Below are positions 48,096 through 56,970 of a stretch of DNA of 64,000 nucleotides, piece by piece. This DNA comes from Micromonosporaceae bacterium KJ-029 (GTDB taxonomy: Bacteria; Actinomycetota; Actinomycetes; Mycobacteriales; Micromonosporaceae): NCBI GenBank assembly GCA_005402585.1, contig BIFP01000021.1, positions 124,001-188,000 of the forward strand, in the 5' to 3' direction. Numbering within the stretch: position 1 is the stretch's first letter; every line of letters starts with the position of its first letter. Made by a program: the position numbers and the translations under genes. The notes under the pieces are model-generated. The model was not told the DNA's origin. It saw only the letters and a list, made by a program, of their open reading frames with translations, and did not search any database.

Positions 48096-48578
48096 ATGAT
48101 CGTTCCTCGGGTGGCCATCGGGACCGACGTGCACGCCTTCGAGGCCGGGCGGCCGTGCTGGGTGGCCGGCCTGCACTGGCCGGACCAGGACGGCCTGGCC
48201 GGGCACTCCGACGCCGACGTGGCCGCCCACGCCGCGTGCAACGCGCTGCTCTCCGCCGCCGGTCTGGGCGATCTCGGCGTCAACTTCGGGGTGGGTCAGC
48301 CCGAGTGGGCCGGGGCGAGCGGGGTGGCCCTGCTCACCGAGGCCGCGCGCCGGGTGCGGGCCGCCGGCTTCGCCATCGGCAACGTGTCGGTGCAGGTCGT
48401 CGGCGTCCGGCCCAAGATCGGCCCGCGGCGCGAGGAGGCCCAGCGGGTGCTCTCTGACGCGGTCGGGGCACCGGTGACCGTCTCCGCCGCCACCACCGAC
48501 GGTCTGGGGTTCACCGGGCGCGGCGAGGGGCTCGCCGGGATCGCGGTGGCGCTGGTGTACGAGCAGCCGAGCGCCTAG
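48096..48578 (+). CDS. ispF: 2-C-methyl-D-erythritol 2,4-cyclodiphosphate synthase
   Basis: 160 residues. The metal ligands are in GTDVHAF and [24 protein letters not shown] is the C-terminal signature. The [13 protein letters not shown] segment replaces the FPDTDP of proteobacteria, as in other actinobacteria. TACCCT is 6 nt before the ATG, so it can be made from a leaderless mRNA. Its TAG stop is the first half of the -10 of the next gene. Confidence 0.95.
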   Translation: MIVPRVAIGTDVHAFEAGRPCWVAGLHWPDQDGLAGHSDADVAAHAACNALLSAAGLGDLGVNFGVGQPEWAGASGVALLTEAARRVRAAGFAIGNVSVQVVGVRPKIGPRREEAQRVLSDAVGAPVTVSAATTDGLGFTGRGEGLAGIAVALVYEQPSA

Positions 48579-48587
48579 GCTCGCGCG

Positions 48588-49988
48588 ATGTCCGCCGACG
48601 TCCCCGCCGAACCGTCCGCCGCCGACGGCTACCACCAGCGCGCCACGCTCCTCGCCGAGCTGGGCCGCTACGACGAGGCCGCCGCCGAGTTGGGCTTCGC
48701 CCTCGCCCTCGACCCGGCCGACACCGAGGCATTGATCATGATCGCCCGGGTTCACCTGGCCGCCGGCCGGCCCGCCGAGGCGCTGGCCGCCGCCGAGTCC
48801 GCCGTTACCGCCGCCCCGGGGCAGGTTCCCCCGCTCGTCGTCCGCGGCCTGGCCTTCGGCGATCTGGAGCGGTACGCCGAGGCTGCCCGTACCGCCGACG
48901 AGATCCTGGCGCTCGGGCCGCAGGACGCGTACGCCCAGCGCAGCGCGGCGGCGATCCTGGCCGGCTCGCGCAACGGCCAGCCGGCGTTGAACGCGGCCTG
49001 GCACGGGGTGGAGCTGGCCCCGGAGGAGCCGCAGGGACATCTGGTGCTCGGCCTGGTGGCGGCCAACATGCGGATGTACGACCTGGCCGAGCGGGCCTAT
49101 CGGGAGGCGTTGCGGCTGGACCCGCGGCTTGCCGAGGCGGGCGACGATGTCGGGGTGCTGCGGCTGGAACAGCGGCGCTGGACCGCGACGCTGGAGCGGT
49201 TGGCGGAGGCGGCGGTGGCCAACCTGCCGCCCACCGACCCAGGCCGGCCCGATGGATCCCATGGCGGCCCGAACGAGCCTCACGGGGCCCGCAACGCCCC
49301 AGACCGGCCGGACGCATCCCAGGACGATCCGAACCGGATCGACGAGGCCCAGGACGCTCCGAAGCGTCCCGGTGAAGGCCAGCGCGAACCGGGCTGGCCC
49401 GGCGAGGACCGGCACGAAGCGGGCTGGCCCAGCGAGGGGCGCAACGGGCCAGGCCGGCCTGATGAGAGTCAGCCTGATGGAGGCGGCACCGGCGAGCGCG
49501 GGTACGGGCCCGGCCGGCTGAACGATCGTCGTGAGCCGTCGGCCTTCGGCGGGACCGGTTCGTTCGGCACGGGTCAGGTCGGTGCCGGATCGGCCGACGT
49601 GGGGCCCGTCGTCGCGCGCCGAACGGTGCCGGCGGGGCTTCGGCAACTCGTGATGTGGGGCGCCGGCTGGTCGGTGGTCGCGGCAATCGTGGTCGCCTGC
49701 TCGGCCGCTACCGGACCCGGATTCTCCCGGCTGCTGGCGGTGCTGGCGGCGGCTGGCGGCGGCGTCGTGCTGTGGCGGCACGCGTCGCGGCTGCCCGGCC
49801 TGACCCGGACCGTCCTGCCTGTCCTGCGCCGGACGGACCGTCCGCTCGCCCTGGCCGTCTACGCGGCCGGTGCCGCGCCCGCGCTGATCCTGCTCTACGC
49901 CCTGCTCGGCACCGCGTGGCCGCTGGTCCTGGCGATCGGGGTCGCCACCGTCGCCCAGCTCGCGATCATCTCCCGCCCGGTGGCCTGA
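48588..49988 (+). CDS. TPR-repeat membrane protein
   Basis: 466 residues. The first ~205 residues carry five to six tetratricopeptide repeats (YHQRATLLAELGRYDEAAAE, AYREALRLDPRLAEAG). An acidic, Gly/Pro/Arg-rich linker (~210-330) with approximate GWPGEDR/GWPSEGR repeats leads to four hydrophobic segments at the C-terminus. TAGGCT (48576-48581) is 6 nt before the ATG. Likely a protein-interaction scaffold at the membrane; partners unknown. Confidence 0.75.
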   Translation: MSADVPAEPSAADGYHQRATLLAELGRYDEAAAELGFALALDPADTEALIMIARVHLAAGRPAEALAAAESAVTAAPGQVPPLVVRGLAFGDLERYAEAARTADEILALGPQDAYAQRSAAAILAGSRNGQPALNAAWHGVELAPEEPQGHLVLGLVAANMRMYDLAERAYREALRLDPRLAEAGDDVGVLRLEQRRWTATLERLAEAAVANLPPTDPGRPDGSHGGPNEPHGARNAPDRPDASQDDPNRIDEAQDAPKRPGEGQREPGWPGEDRHEAGWPSEGRNGPGRPDESQPDGGGTGERGYGPGRLNDRREPSAFGGTGSFGTGQVGAGSADVGPVVARRTVPAGLRQLVMWGAGWSVVAAIVVACSAATGPGFSRLLAVLAAAGGGVVLWRHASRLPGLTRTVLPVLRRTDRPLALAVYAAGAAPALILLYALLGTAWPLVLAIGVATVAQLAIISRPVA

Positions 49989-50005
49989 GCCCGGCGGGGC
50001 AGCTT

Positions 50006-50059
50006 GTGTTAAGAAGGGGCCCCTTCACCTCGCGAGGCGTTAATAGGGGGCCCTTCCTT
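50006..50059 (+). repeat. 54-bp 3'-UTR repeat, copy A
   Basis: Gapless 54-nt match to copies at 60560-60613 and 62982-63035 (45 of 54 identical to the latter). It contains two tandem half-units, GTGTTAAGAAGGGGCCCC and GCGTTAATAGGGGGCCCT, 31 bp apart. It starts 18 nt after the TPR gene stop and ends 3 bp before the convergent hmgA stop. Confidence 0.85.
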
Positions 50060-50061
50060 TC

Positions 50062-51255
50062 TCAGCGGCGTGCCCAGGTCCAGGCGTACGCCTCGTCCTC
50101 GCACTCCGGCGCCGCGTCGCAGAGGTCCAGCGGGCGGAAGGTGTCGACCATGACCGCCAGCTCGTCGAAGAAGTCCACCCCGATGGAGCGTTCCGCCGCA
50201 CCGGGCTGCGGGCCGTGCGTGAAGCCGGACGGGTGCAGCGAGATCGAGCCCTGTTCGATGCCGGAGCCGCGCCGGGCCTCGTAGTTGCCGCCGGTGTAGA
50301 AGAGCATCTCGTCGGAGTCGACGTTGTGGTGGTGGTACGGCACCGGGATGGCGTCCGGGTGGTAGTCGACCTTGCGTGGCACGAACGAGCAGATCACGAA
50401 GTTCGGGCCCTGGAAGGTCTGGTGCACCGGCGGCGGCTGGTGGATCCGGCCGGTGATCGGCTCGAAGTCGTGGATGGAGAACGCCCACGGGTACAGGTGC
50501 CCGTCCCAGCCGACCACGTCGAACGGGTGGTTGGCAAAAACATGACGCGTCCATACCGTGCCGTCACCACCCGGGCGTGCCGCCCGGGACCGGTGGCGTA
50601 CCAGCACCTCGACGTCGGAGCCGTCGACCAGCAGCGGCGTGTCCGGTCCCCGGACGTCCCGCTCGCAGTAGGGCGAGTGTTCCAGGAACTGGCCGCGTAC
50701 GGACAGGTAGCGCTTGGGCGGGCCGATGTGCCCGGACGCCTCGATGGCGAGCAGCCGGGTCGGCGCGTCCCCGGTGGGCACCAGGCGGTGCACCGTCGAG
50801 GTCGGAATGATCACGTAGTCACCGGCCACGGCGTCCAGCACGCCGAAGGTCGACTCGACCCGCAGCGCGCCCGCCTCGACGTACAGGCACTGGTCGCCGG
50901 TGGCGTCGCGGAACAGCGGGGAGGGTCGGTCGGCCAGCACGTACGCGATCCGTACGTCGTCGTTGGCGAGCAGGTACCGCCGGCCGAGGACCGGGTCGGC
51001 CCCGGCGCCGTCGAGCTTGTGGGTGCGCAGGTGCCGGGGCTTGAGCGGGAGGTTGGGCACCCGGGTCACGGCGGGCGGGGTGAACTCCTCGGCCGCGACG
51101 ATCGCGGTCGGGGCGTGCCGGTGGTACAGCAGCGACGAGTCGGAGGAGAAACCCTCCTGGCCCATCAGTTCCTCGGTGTAGAGGCTGCCGTCGGGCTGCC
51201 GGAACTGGGTGTGGCGCTTCCGCGGCACCTCGCCGACGCTGCGGTAGTACGGCAT
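50062..51255 (-). CDS. hmgA: Homogentisate 1,2-dioxygenase
   Basis: 397 residues. A non-haem iron cupin enzyme that opens homogentisate to maleylacetoacetate in tyrosine catabolism. Iron ligands lie in PYHHHNVDSDEMLFY (His and Glu) and in SLHPSGFTHGPQP (His). ATG 51255 has GGGAGG 5 nt upstream; the longer open frame to 51705 covers the divergent gene. A perfect 19-bp palindrome lies just upstream. Confidence 0.93.
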   Translation of the reverse strand: MPYYRSVGEVPRKRHTQFRQPDGSLYTEELMGQEGFSSDSSLLYHRHAPTAIVAAEEFTPPAVTRVPNLPLKPRHLRTHKLDGAGADPVLGRRYLLANDDVRIAYVLADRPSPLFRDATGDQCLYVEAGALRVESTFGVLDAVAGDYVIIPTSTVHRLVPTGDAPTRLLAIEASGHIGPPKRYLSVRGQFLEHSPYCERDVRGPDTPLLVDGSDVEVLVRHRSRAARPGGDGTVWTRHVFANHPFDVVGWDGHLYPWAFSIHDFEPITGRIHQPPPVHQTFQGPNFVICSFVPRKVDYHPDAIPVPYHHHNVDSDEMLFYTGGNYEARRGSGIEQGSISLHPSGFTHGPQPGAAERSIGVDFFDELAVMVDTFRPLDLCDAAPECEDEAYAWTWARR

Positions 51256-51281
51256 GTCGCCCTCCCGGTCACCAACCTGGC

Positions 51282-51300
51282 GCGTCCGATAATCGGACGC
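51282..51300. promoter_or_regulatory. Operator palindrome between hmgA and the divergent fahA operon
   Basis: GCGTCCGATAATCGGACGC is a perfect 9-bp palindrome with a 1-nt centre. On the minus strand its middle GATTAT could be the hmgA -10. On the plus strand it abuts TTGTCC (51302-51307), a possible -35 for the divergent operon whose -10 is TACATT (51327-51332). One repressor could control both directions. Confidence 0.65.
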
Positions 51301-51340
51301 TGTTGTCCGCTTCTCAAAGCGTCCCGTACATTCTTGTCTC

Positions 51341-52198
51341 GTGTCAACGCAGCTGCCCGCACTCGTCGCCGGCCTGGTCGACGACGCCGCCGTCTTCCCG
51401 CCGGGCAGCGCGTCGCTGCCCGACGCCGTCGCCGCCCACCGGCGGCACCGCGCTGCCTGGTACGCCGACCTGGTAGGTCCGCTGCTGCTGCCCGCCTCCC
51501 GGCTGGCCGAACTGCCCGCGCTGCTCGGCGACGGTGAGCGGATCGCGGTGGGGATGATCGGCGACGTCCCGCTCGGCGAGCTGGGCAAGGCGTGCGCCGA
51601 GGCCGACCCGCGCGTCGAGATCCGACAGATCGAGGCGGCCGTGGCCAAGCGCGGCGAGGATCCGCTGCCCGGCACGACCGAGCTGGTCGCGCTGGCTCGT
51701 GCCATCGGCGACCGCCCCGTCTACGCGGAGATCCCGCTCACCTTCGGGCTGACGGCGGCGCTGGACGTGCTGGCCGCCGCCCGCGCCGAGGGGGTGCCGG
51801 TGGCGGCCAAGTTCCGCACCGGGGGGCTGGCTGCGGAACTCTTCCCCAGTCCCGCCGAGCTGGCCGCCGTGATCGGGGCGTGCCGGGACCGGCGGGTGCC
51901 GTTCAAGCTGACCGCCGGGCTGCACCACGCGGTGCGGCAGGTGGACCCGGAGACCGGCTTCACCCACCACGGATTCGGCAACGTGCTCGCCGCCACACTG
52001 GCCGCCGCCGAGGGGGCCACCGTGGCCGCCATCGCCGAACTGCTCACCGTGCGCGACGAGCGACCCCTGGTGGAGTGGACCGACGGCCGGCGCGACGGGA
52101 CGCGTCCGCTGTGGGTGGGCTTCGGCTCGTGCAGCATCGCGGAACCACTGTCCGATCTGATCCGGCTGGGGCTGGTGAACGGGGGCTACGAGGCATGA
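51341..52198 (+). CDS. Uncharacterised TIM-barrel-like protein of the homogentisate operon
   Basis: 285 residues, no family recognised. Alternating strand-helix blocks (RIAVGMIGDVPLGEL, RPVYAEIPLTFGL, GVPVAAKFRTGG, RVPFKLTAGLHHAVRQ) suggest a (beta/alpha)8 fold with a possible active-site Lys in KFRTGG and KLTAGLHH. Translation starts at GTG 51341, 8 nt after TACATT. The stop overlaps a fahA in-frame ATG. Sitting between hmgA and fahA it may act on a tyrosine-pathway intermediate, possibly maleylacetoacetate; that is inference. Confidence 0.65.
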   Translation: MSTQLPALVAGLVDDAAVFPPGSASLPDAVAAHRRHRAAWYADLVGPLLLPASRLAELPALLGDGERIAVGMIGDVPLGELGKACAEADPRVEIRQIEAAVAKRGEDPLPGTTELVALARAIGDRPVYAEIPLTFGLTAALDVLAAARAEGVPVAAKFRTGGLAAELFPSPAELAAVIGACRDRRVPFKLTAGLHHAVRQVDPETGFTHHGFGNVLAATLAAAEGATVAAIAELLTVRDERPLVEWTDGRRDGTRPLWVGFGSCSIAEPLSDLIRLGLVNGGYEA

Positions 52199-52215
52199 GC
52201 GAGCGGAGGACTGGC

Positions 52216-53412
52216 ATGAGCTGGGTGGCGGGTGCGGACGGTTCGGGCTTCGGGGTGCACCACCTGCCGTACGGGGTCTTCCGGGTGGGCGACGATGCGC
52301 CGCGCATCGGCGTACGCATCGGGGATCTCGTGCTGGACCTGGCCGGCGCGGAGGCCGCCGACCTGGTGCTGGCCGGCGGGGCGCTGCGCCAGCCGACGCT
52401 GAACGCGTTCCTGACGCTGGGCCGCCCGCAGTGGACGGCCGCGCGCCAGCGGATCACCGAGCTGCTCACCGACCCGGCCCACCGGGCGGCCGTGGAGCCG
52501 CTGCTGGTGCCGCTTGGCGAGGTGCGGATGGAGCTGCCCTTCGAGGTGGCCGACTACGTCGACTTCTACTCCTCGGAGCACCACGCCGCCAATGTCGGCC
52601 AGATCTTCCGCCCCGGCCAGCCGCCGTTGCTGCCGAACTGGAAGCACCTGCCGATCGGCTACCACGGCCGGGCCGGCACGGTGGTGGTCTCCGGCACGCC
52701 GGTGGTACGCCCGCACGGCCAGCGGCCGAGTCGCGAGGGGCCGACCTTCGGCCCGTCGGCGCGCCTCGACATCGAGGCCGAGGTCGGTTTCGTGGTCGGC
52801 GTACCCAGCCCGCTCGGCCGCCGGGTGGCCGCCGCCGACTTCGCCGACCACGTGTTCGGCGTGGTGCTGGTCAACGACTGGTCGGCCCGGGACATCCAGG
52901 CGTGGGAGTACCAGCCCCTCGGCCCGTTCCTGGGCAAGTCGTTCGCCACCTCGGTCGCCGCCTGGGTGACGCCCCTGGACGCGCTGCGGCACGCCTTCGT
53001 CCCGGCACCCGAGCAGGACCCGCCGGTGGCGGACTACCTGCGTGACGAGCCGCACCTGGGGCTGGACCTGCGGCTGGCGGTGAGCTGGAACGGCGAGCCG
53101 GTCAGCGAACCACCGTTCGCCGGCATGTACTGGACGCCGGCCCAGCAACTGGCCCACCTGACCGTCAACGGTGCCTCGCTGCGTACCGGCGATCTCTACG
53201 CCTCCGGCACCGTCTCCGGCCGCCGGCGTGACCAGGTCGGCTCGTTCCTGGAACTGAGCTGGGGCGGCACCGAGCCGGTCACCGTGGGCGGGACGGAACG
53301 CACCTTCCTCGCCGACGGTGACACGGTGACGATCACCGCCACCGCCCCGGGACCGGACGGCACCACCATCGCGTTGGGCGAGGTGACGGGCACCATCCTG
53401 TCCGCTGACTGA
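52216..53412 (+). CDS. fahA: Fumarylacetoacetase
   Basis: 398 residues. It hydrolyses fumarylacetoacetate to fumarate and acetoacetate. Metal and catalytic residues are in DFYSSEHHAANVG (Asp, His), EAEVGFVVG (two Glu), VNDWSARDIQAWEY (Asp) and FLGKSF (Lys). ATG 52216 has GGAGG 6 nt upstream; ATG 52195, overlapping the preceding stop, is an in-frame alternative adding MSERRTG. Confidence 0.94.
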   Translation: MSWVAGADGSGFGVHHLPYGVFRVGDDAPRIGVRIGDLVLDLAGAEAADLVLAGGALRQPTLNAFLTLGRPQWTAARQRITELLTDPAHRAAVEPLLVPLGEVRMELPFEVADYVDFYSSEHHAANVGQIFRPGQPPLLPNWKHLPIGYHGRAGTVVVSGTPVVRPHGQRPSREGPTFGPSARLDIEAEVGFVVGVPSPLGRRVAAADFADHVFGVVLVNDWSARDIQAWEYQPLGPFLGKSFATSVAAWVTPLDALRHAFVPAPEQDPPVADYLRDEPHLGLDLRLAVSWNGEPVSEPPFAGMYWTPAQQLAHLTVNGASLRTGDLYASGTVSGRRRDQVGSFLELSWGGTEPVTVGGTERTFLADGDTVTITATAPGPDGTTIALGEVTGTILSAD

Positions 53413-53428
53413 CCCCAATCCGACAGGC

Positions 53429-53461
53429 GTCCTTGATCGCACCAACTGTGCGATCAAGGAC
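53429..53461 (+). terminator. Terminator after fahA
   Basis: Perfect 14-bp inverted repeat GTCCTTGATCGCAC / complement with a CAACT loop, 17 bp after the fahA stop. Confidence 0.8.
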
Positions 53462-53584
53462 CGTCACCCGCGTCGTTGATCGCTCGGAATTCCGTCGCCA
53501 CGCCGCGCCGGGCCGACCGGTGCCCCCGTTCCGGTCGGCCCGGCCTCGGCTGGCGGCATGTCGAAGCCGAGGGAGATGACGACG

Positions 53585-53794
53585 ATGCACGATCTCGTGG
53601 GCGCGGTCTGGCGTACCAGCAGCCGCTCGAACGACCAGGGGCTCTGTGTGGAGGTGGCCGACAACCTGGCCCGGGTCCACGGTGTGGTGGGCATTCGGGA
53701 CTCCAAGGACCAGGCCGGGCCGGTGCTGGTCGTCAGCCCGCCCGGCTGGAGCGCGTTCGTCGACGCGATCCGGGTGGGGCGCTTCGCCCGCTGA
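53585..53794 (+). CDS. DUF397 domain protein, orphan
   Basis: 69 residues from ATG 53585, chosen for a GAGGGAG site 9 nt upstream; ATG 53558 would add nine residues. The whole protein is a DUF397 domain: VWRTSSRSNDQGLCVEVA, VGIRDSKD, PGWSAFVDAIRVG. These proteins normally pair with an adjacent XRE-type regulator; none is adjacent here, so it is an orphan or acts with a distant partner. Confidence 0.85.
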   Translation: MHDLVGAVWRTSSRSNDQGLCVEVADNLARVHGVVGIRDSKDQAGPVLVVSPPGWSAFVDAIRVGRFAR

Positions 53795-53883
53795 CGTCCC
53801 ACGGGGTCTCCGGTGGAGGATTCTCCACCCGGGGACCCCACAGGACATTCACGCCGCGTACCGTCGACGCCACGGGAGGTGGC

Positions 53884-54351
53884 ATGGCGACTGTTGCGGT
53901 CAACGGGTTGGTCCCGGCGCAAGCGGCCGACCTGTGGCGAGTGCTCACCGACCTTCCCCGGCGCTTTCCCGCCGGCGGCCCGATCGAGGTGCTGACCCCA
54001 GGCGCGTTCGGGCCGGGCACCGCTTGGCGCGAGACGCGCACCCGGCCGGACGGCAGCGCGCTGGTCGAGGAGTTCGTCGTGCTGGCGGCCGAGCCGCCCC
54101 GGCGGCTGGTGCTCGGCTCACCTGGTGACGGGGTCGACTACCGGATCACCTGGACGCTGCGCGACGTGCGGCGTCGCCGGCGCCGCTACGCCGCGGTGCG
54201 GGTGACCGTCCAAGCGCTGCCCGCCGCGCCGTCCGGGCGGGCCGTCGCACTGCTGCTCGGCGGGCTGGCCGTGCGCGCGGCGGAGAAGGTGCTGCGGCAG
54301 GACATCGCCGCGCTGGCCGAGGCCGCCGACCGTCACGCCGAGGCGGCCTGA
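53884..54351 (+). CDS. SRPBCC (START/polyketide cyclase-like) family protein
   Basis: 155 residues. The N-terminal VNGLVPAQAADLWRVLTDLPRRFP, central GTAWRETRTRPDGS and a long C-terminal amphipathic helix form the helix-grip fold that binds hydrophobic ligands in a cavity. GGAGG is 4 nt before the ATG. No pathway link visible. Confidence 0.75.
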   Translation: MATVAVNGLVPAQAADLWRVLTDLPRRFPAGGPIEVLTPGAFGPGTAWRETRTRPDGSALVEEFVVLAAEPPRRLVLGSPGDGVDYRITWTLRDVRRRRRRYAAVRVTVQALPAAPSGRAVALLLGGLAVRAAEKVLRQDIAALAEAADRHAEAA

Positions 54352-54428
54352 CCCCGCCCGTCCCACCGGACCACGCCCTGGAGCAAGCACTCAGCCCGGC
54401 TGGATAGGGTGCCGGTCGGAGGTGCGGC

Positions 54429-55682
54429 ATGGGGTGGGCGACGGGTTGGCGGCGGATCGTGGCGGTGGGCGCGGTCGCCGTCGTGGTCGCGCTCACCGCG
54501 ATCACCGCGTACCGCGTACTCGCCCCGGCCGAGGTGAGTACGGTCGCCCGAGGTGACTACCCGCCGGACACCGCTCCGGAGGCCGGCGTGGTGGGCCGGT
54601 TGCCGGTGGCCCCGCTGGTCGTTGACGGCCGCCTACGGGTGTACGCGGCACCGCGTCAGATCTACGCCGACGGGCCGGTGGACGGCCGGCACCGGACCAC
54701 GCCGTACTGGTCGTACCGGCGGTGGCCGGCGCAGGTCAGCGGTGTCGTGGCGGACGGGACCAGGGTGGTCGGCCACTGGTCGGACGGGAAGCTGGTGGCG
54801 CTGGACGCGCGTACCGGACAGGTGGTCTGGCGGGTCGACAGCCCCACCCCCGCCGAGGGCTGGACCGCCCGTCGCACCGGGACCGCGGCGGTCTGGAGCC
54901 CGCCTAGCCTCTTCCTCGGCCGGACCGCCGACGGCCAGCCGGTACTGGTGGTGTCCGGTCCGCAGCGGATCGCCGGCTTCGGGCTCGCCGACGGCCGGCA
55001 GCTCTGGTCGGCGGAGGTGGACGGCTCGTGCCGTACCGACGTGGGCACCACCGCAGCAGGGCAGTTCGCCGCGGTGGACCGGTGCGCCAACCCAGCCGCC
55101 GTCGAGTTCCGCGACGTGGCCACCGGCGCGTCGGTCACCCGCTGGCAGCCGCCCGGCGCGTCCGCCGAGTGGATCGTCACCCCGGTCGGCTGCGTCACCC
55201 ACCGCGTCCAGTGCCGTGGCTTGCGCGTCACCGGTCCCGCCGACGACGGGGGGCGGGGCTGGCTGGTCGGCACGGGCACGCCGGTGCCGGCGGCGGCTCT
55301 CGACCCGGCCGGCACCGTGCTGGACGGTGACCGGGCTGTCGGTGCGGCCGACGGCACGGTGACCGGGCGGGCCGTCCGCACCGGCAAGGAGCTGTGGCGG
55401 CGTACCGACCTCGGATCCGTCCGGATCGTCGCTGCCCAGCCCGGCCGGGTGCATCTGCTCACCGAGACCAACGACCTGATCACGCTCGACCCGCGAACCG
55501 GCGTGGAACGCTCGCGCTTCCCGCTGAACGTGGACAGTGACGGCCTCGGCTGGGCGCCCGGATCGGCGTACGCGGGCGACGGTTACCTGGCGCTGGAGCG
55601 GCTCCGCGAACCGGTCGCCCCGGACGCCGACGACCAGCGTTACTTCCTCACGGCTGAGCCGGTGGTGCTCGCCGCGACCTGA
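54429..55682 (+). CDS. Membrane-anchored PQQ-like beta-propeller protein
   Basis: 417 residues. An N-terminal transmembrane helix (about 10-28) anchors an extracytoplasmic domain with repeated blade motifs such as LVALDARTGQVVWRVD, RIAGFGLADGRQLWSAEVD and GRAVRTGKELWRRTD, typical of PQQ-binding-like/outer-membrane BamB-type propellers. It is related in design to the truncated gene at the right edge (63092). Function unknown. Confidence 0.75.
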   Translation: MGWATGWRRIVAVGAVAVVVALTAITAYRVLAPAEVSTVARGDYPPDTAPEAGVVGRLPVAPLVVDGRLRVYAAPRQIYADGPVDGRHRTTPYWSYRRWPAQVSGVVADGTRVVGHWSDGKLVALDARTGQVVWRVDSPTPAEGWTARRTGTAAVWSPPSLFLGRTADGQPVLVVSGPQRIAGFGLADGRQLWSAEVDGSCRTDVGTTAAGQFAAVDRCANPAAVEFRDVATGASVTRWQPPGASAEWIVTPVGCVTHRVQCRGLRVTGPADDGGRGWLVGTGTPVPAAALDPAGTVLDGDRAVGAADGTVTGRAVRTGKELWRRTDLGSVRIVAAQPGRVHLLTETNDLITLDPRTGVERSRFPLNVDSDGLGWAPGSAYAGDGYLALERLREPVAPDADDQRYFLTAEPVVLAAT

Positions 55683-55789
55683 GCGGCCGGCCCGCGCCGG
55701 AGGTACAGCATGTGTCCGGGGGTGTGCTTCCAGTGCGAATGTCGGACGAATCGGACAAAAGTGGCGTATGGTGTTGGTTGCGGGCTTCC

Positions 55790-55822
55790 GGGCCGGTCCG
55801 CTGGGGGATGGCGGACCGGCCC
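55790..55822. terminator. Terminator between convergent genes
   Basis: Perfect 12-bp inverted repeat GGGCCGGTCCGC / complement with a 9-nt loop lies between the propeller gene and the aminotransferase gene, closer to the latter. Confidence 0.7.
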
Positions 55823-55866
55823 GGCCCTGCCTTGCTCGGTGGGCCGCGATCGGGCCCTCGGCCGGC

Positions 55867-56970
55867 TCAGCCCAGCGCCGCCTCCGCCGCGGCCAGGAAG
55901 GTGTCGTTCTCGGCCGGCGTGCCGATGGTGACCCGGACCCCGTCACCGGCGAACGGCCGGACGATCACGCCCCGAGCCTCGCAGGCCCTGCCGAAGTCCA
56001 CCGCCCGGTCGCCCAGCGGCAGCCAGACGAAGTTCGCCTGGCTGGAGGGCACGTCCGGCACGAGCTTGCGCAGCGCCTCGGTGACCCGCTCTCGCTCGGC
56101 CACCACCAGCGCGCAGCGTCGCCGCACCTCGTCCGCCTGGGCCAGCGCGGCCAGCGCACCCGCCTGCGCGGCCATGCTGGTGGAGAACGGCGTGACGACC
56201 TTGCGTACCGCCGCCGCCACCTGCGGCTGCGCGACCAGGAAGCCGATCCGCAGGCCGGCCAGGCCCCACGCCTTGGACAGGGTGCGCAGCACCGCCACGT
56301 TGGGCCGGTCGGCGTAGCTCAGCCCGTCCGGCACCTCGGGGTCGGTGACGAACTCGCGGTACGCCTCGTCGATCACCACCAGCACGTCGTCCGGCACGGC
56401 GTCGAGGAAACGGTCCAGCTCGGCGCGGCGTACCGCGGTGCCGGTCGGGTTGTTGGGGTTGCAGACCAGGACCATTCGCGTGCGGTCGGTCACCGCCGCG
56501 GCCATCGCCGCCAGGTCGTGCCCGTGCCCGGCGTCGTTGGGCACCTGCACGCTGGTCGCGCCGCTGGTCGCGGCGATGATCGGGTACGCCTCGAACGAGC
56601 GCCACGAGTAGACCAGCTCGTCGCCGGGCAGGCAGGTGGCCCGGACCAGGTGCTCGGCCAGCGCCACCGAGCCGCAGCCGGTGGCGATCCGGTCGGGGTC
56701 CACCCCGTACCGCTCGGCGAGCGCCTGACGGAGTGCGACGACGCCCATGTCCGGGTAGCGGTGCACCCCGGCGGCGGCCTCGGCGACCGCCTCCACGACG
56801 CCGGGCAGCGGGCCGTACGGCACCTCGTTGCTGGCCAGCTTGATGGCCTCGGGCAGGCCCAGCTCGCGGGCCAGGTCGGCCGGGCTGCGGCCGGGCACGT
56901 AGTTGGGCAGCGCGTCAAGGTCGGCGCGGGTCAGCCGCAGCGCCGGCTGCTGGCGTCCGGTGTCGGTCAT
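55867..56970 (-). CDS. Histidinol-phosphate/aromatic amino acid aminotransferase
   Basis: 367 residues, PLP fold type I. The PLP lysine is in [25 protein letters not shown] and VIDEAYREF contact the cofactor, and [15 protein letters not shown] holds the C-terminal substrate Arg. HisC and aromatic aminotransferases cannot be separated by these motifs. Proximity to hpd, hmgA and fahA favours tyrosine/phenylalanine transamination, giving the 4-hydroxyphenylpyruvate used by Hpd. ATG overlaps the RDD gene stop (ATGA). Confidence 0.88.
   Translation of the reverse strand: MTDTGRQQPALRLTRADLDALPNYVPGRSPADLARELGLPEAIKLASNEVPYGPLPGVVEAVAEAAAGVHRYPDMGVVALRQALAERYGVDPDRIATGCGSVALAEHLVRATCLPGDELVYSWRSFEAYPIIAATSGATSVQVPNDAGHGHDLAAMAAAVTDRTRMVLVCNPNNPTGTAVRRAELDRFLDAVPDDVLVVIDEAYREFVTDPEVPDGLSYADRPNVAVLRTLSKAWGLAGLRIGFLVAQPQVAAAVRKVVTPFSTSMAAQAGALAALAQADEVRRRCALVVAERERVTEALRKLVPDVPSSQANFVWLPLGDRAVDFGRACEARGVIVRPFAGDGVRVTIGTPAENDTFLAAAEAALG

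Noticed and set aside
50215..51537. 440-codon plus-strand frame opposite hmgA
   Set aside because: Shadow of homogentisate dioxygenase with no family resemblance.
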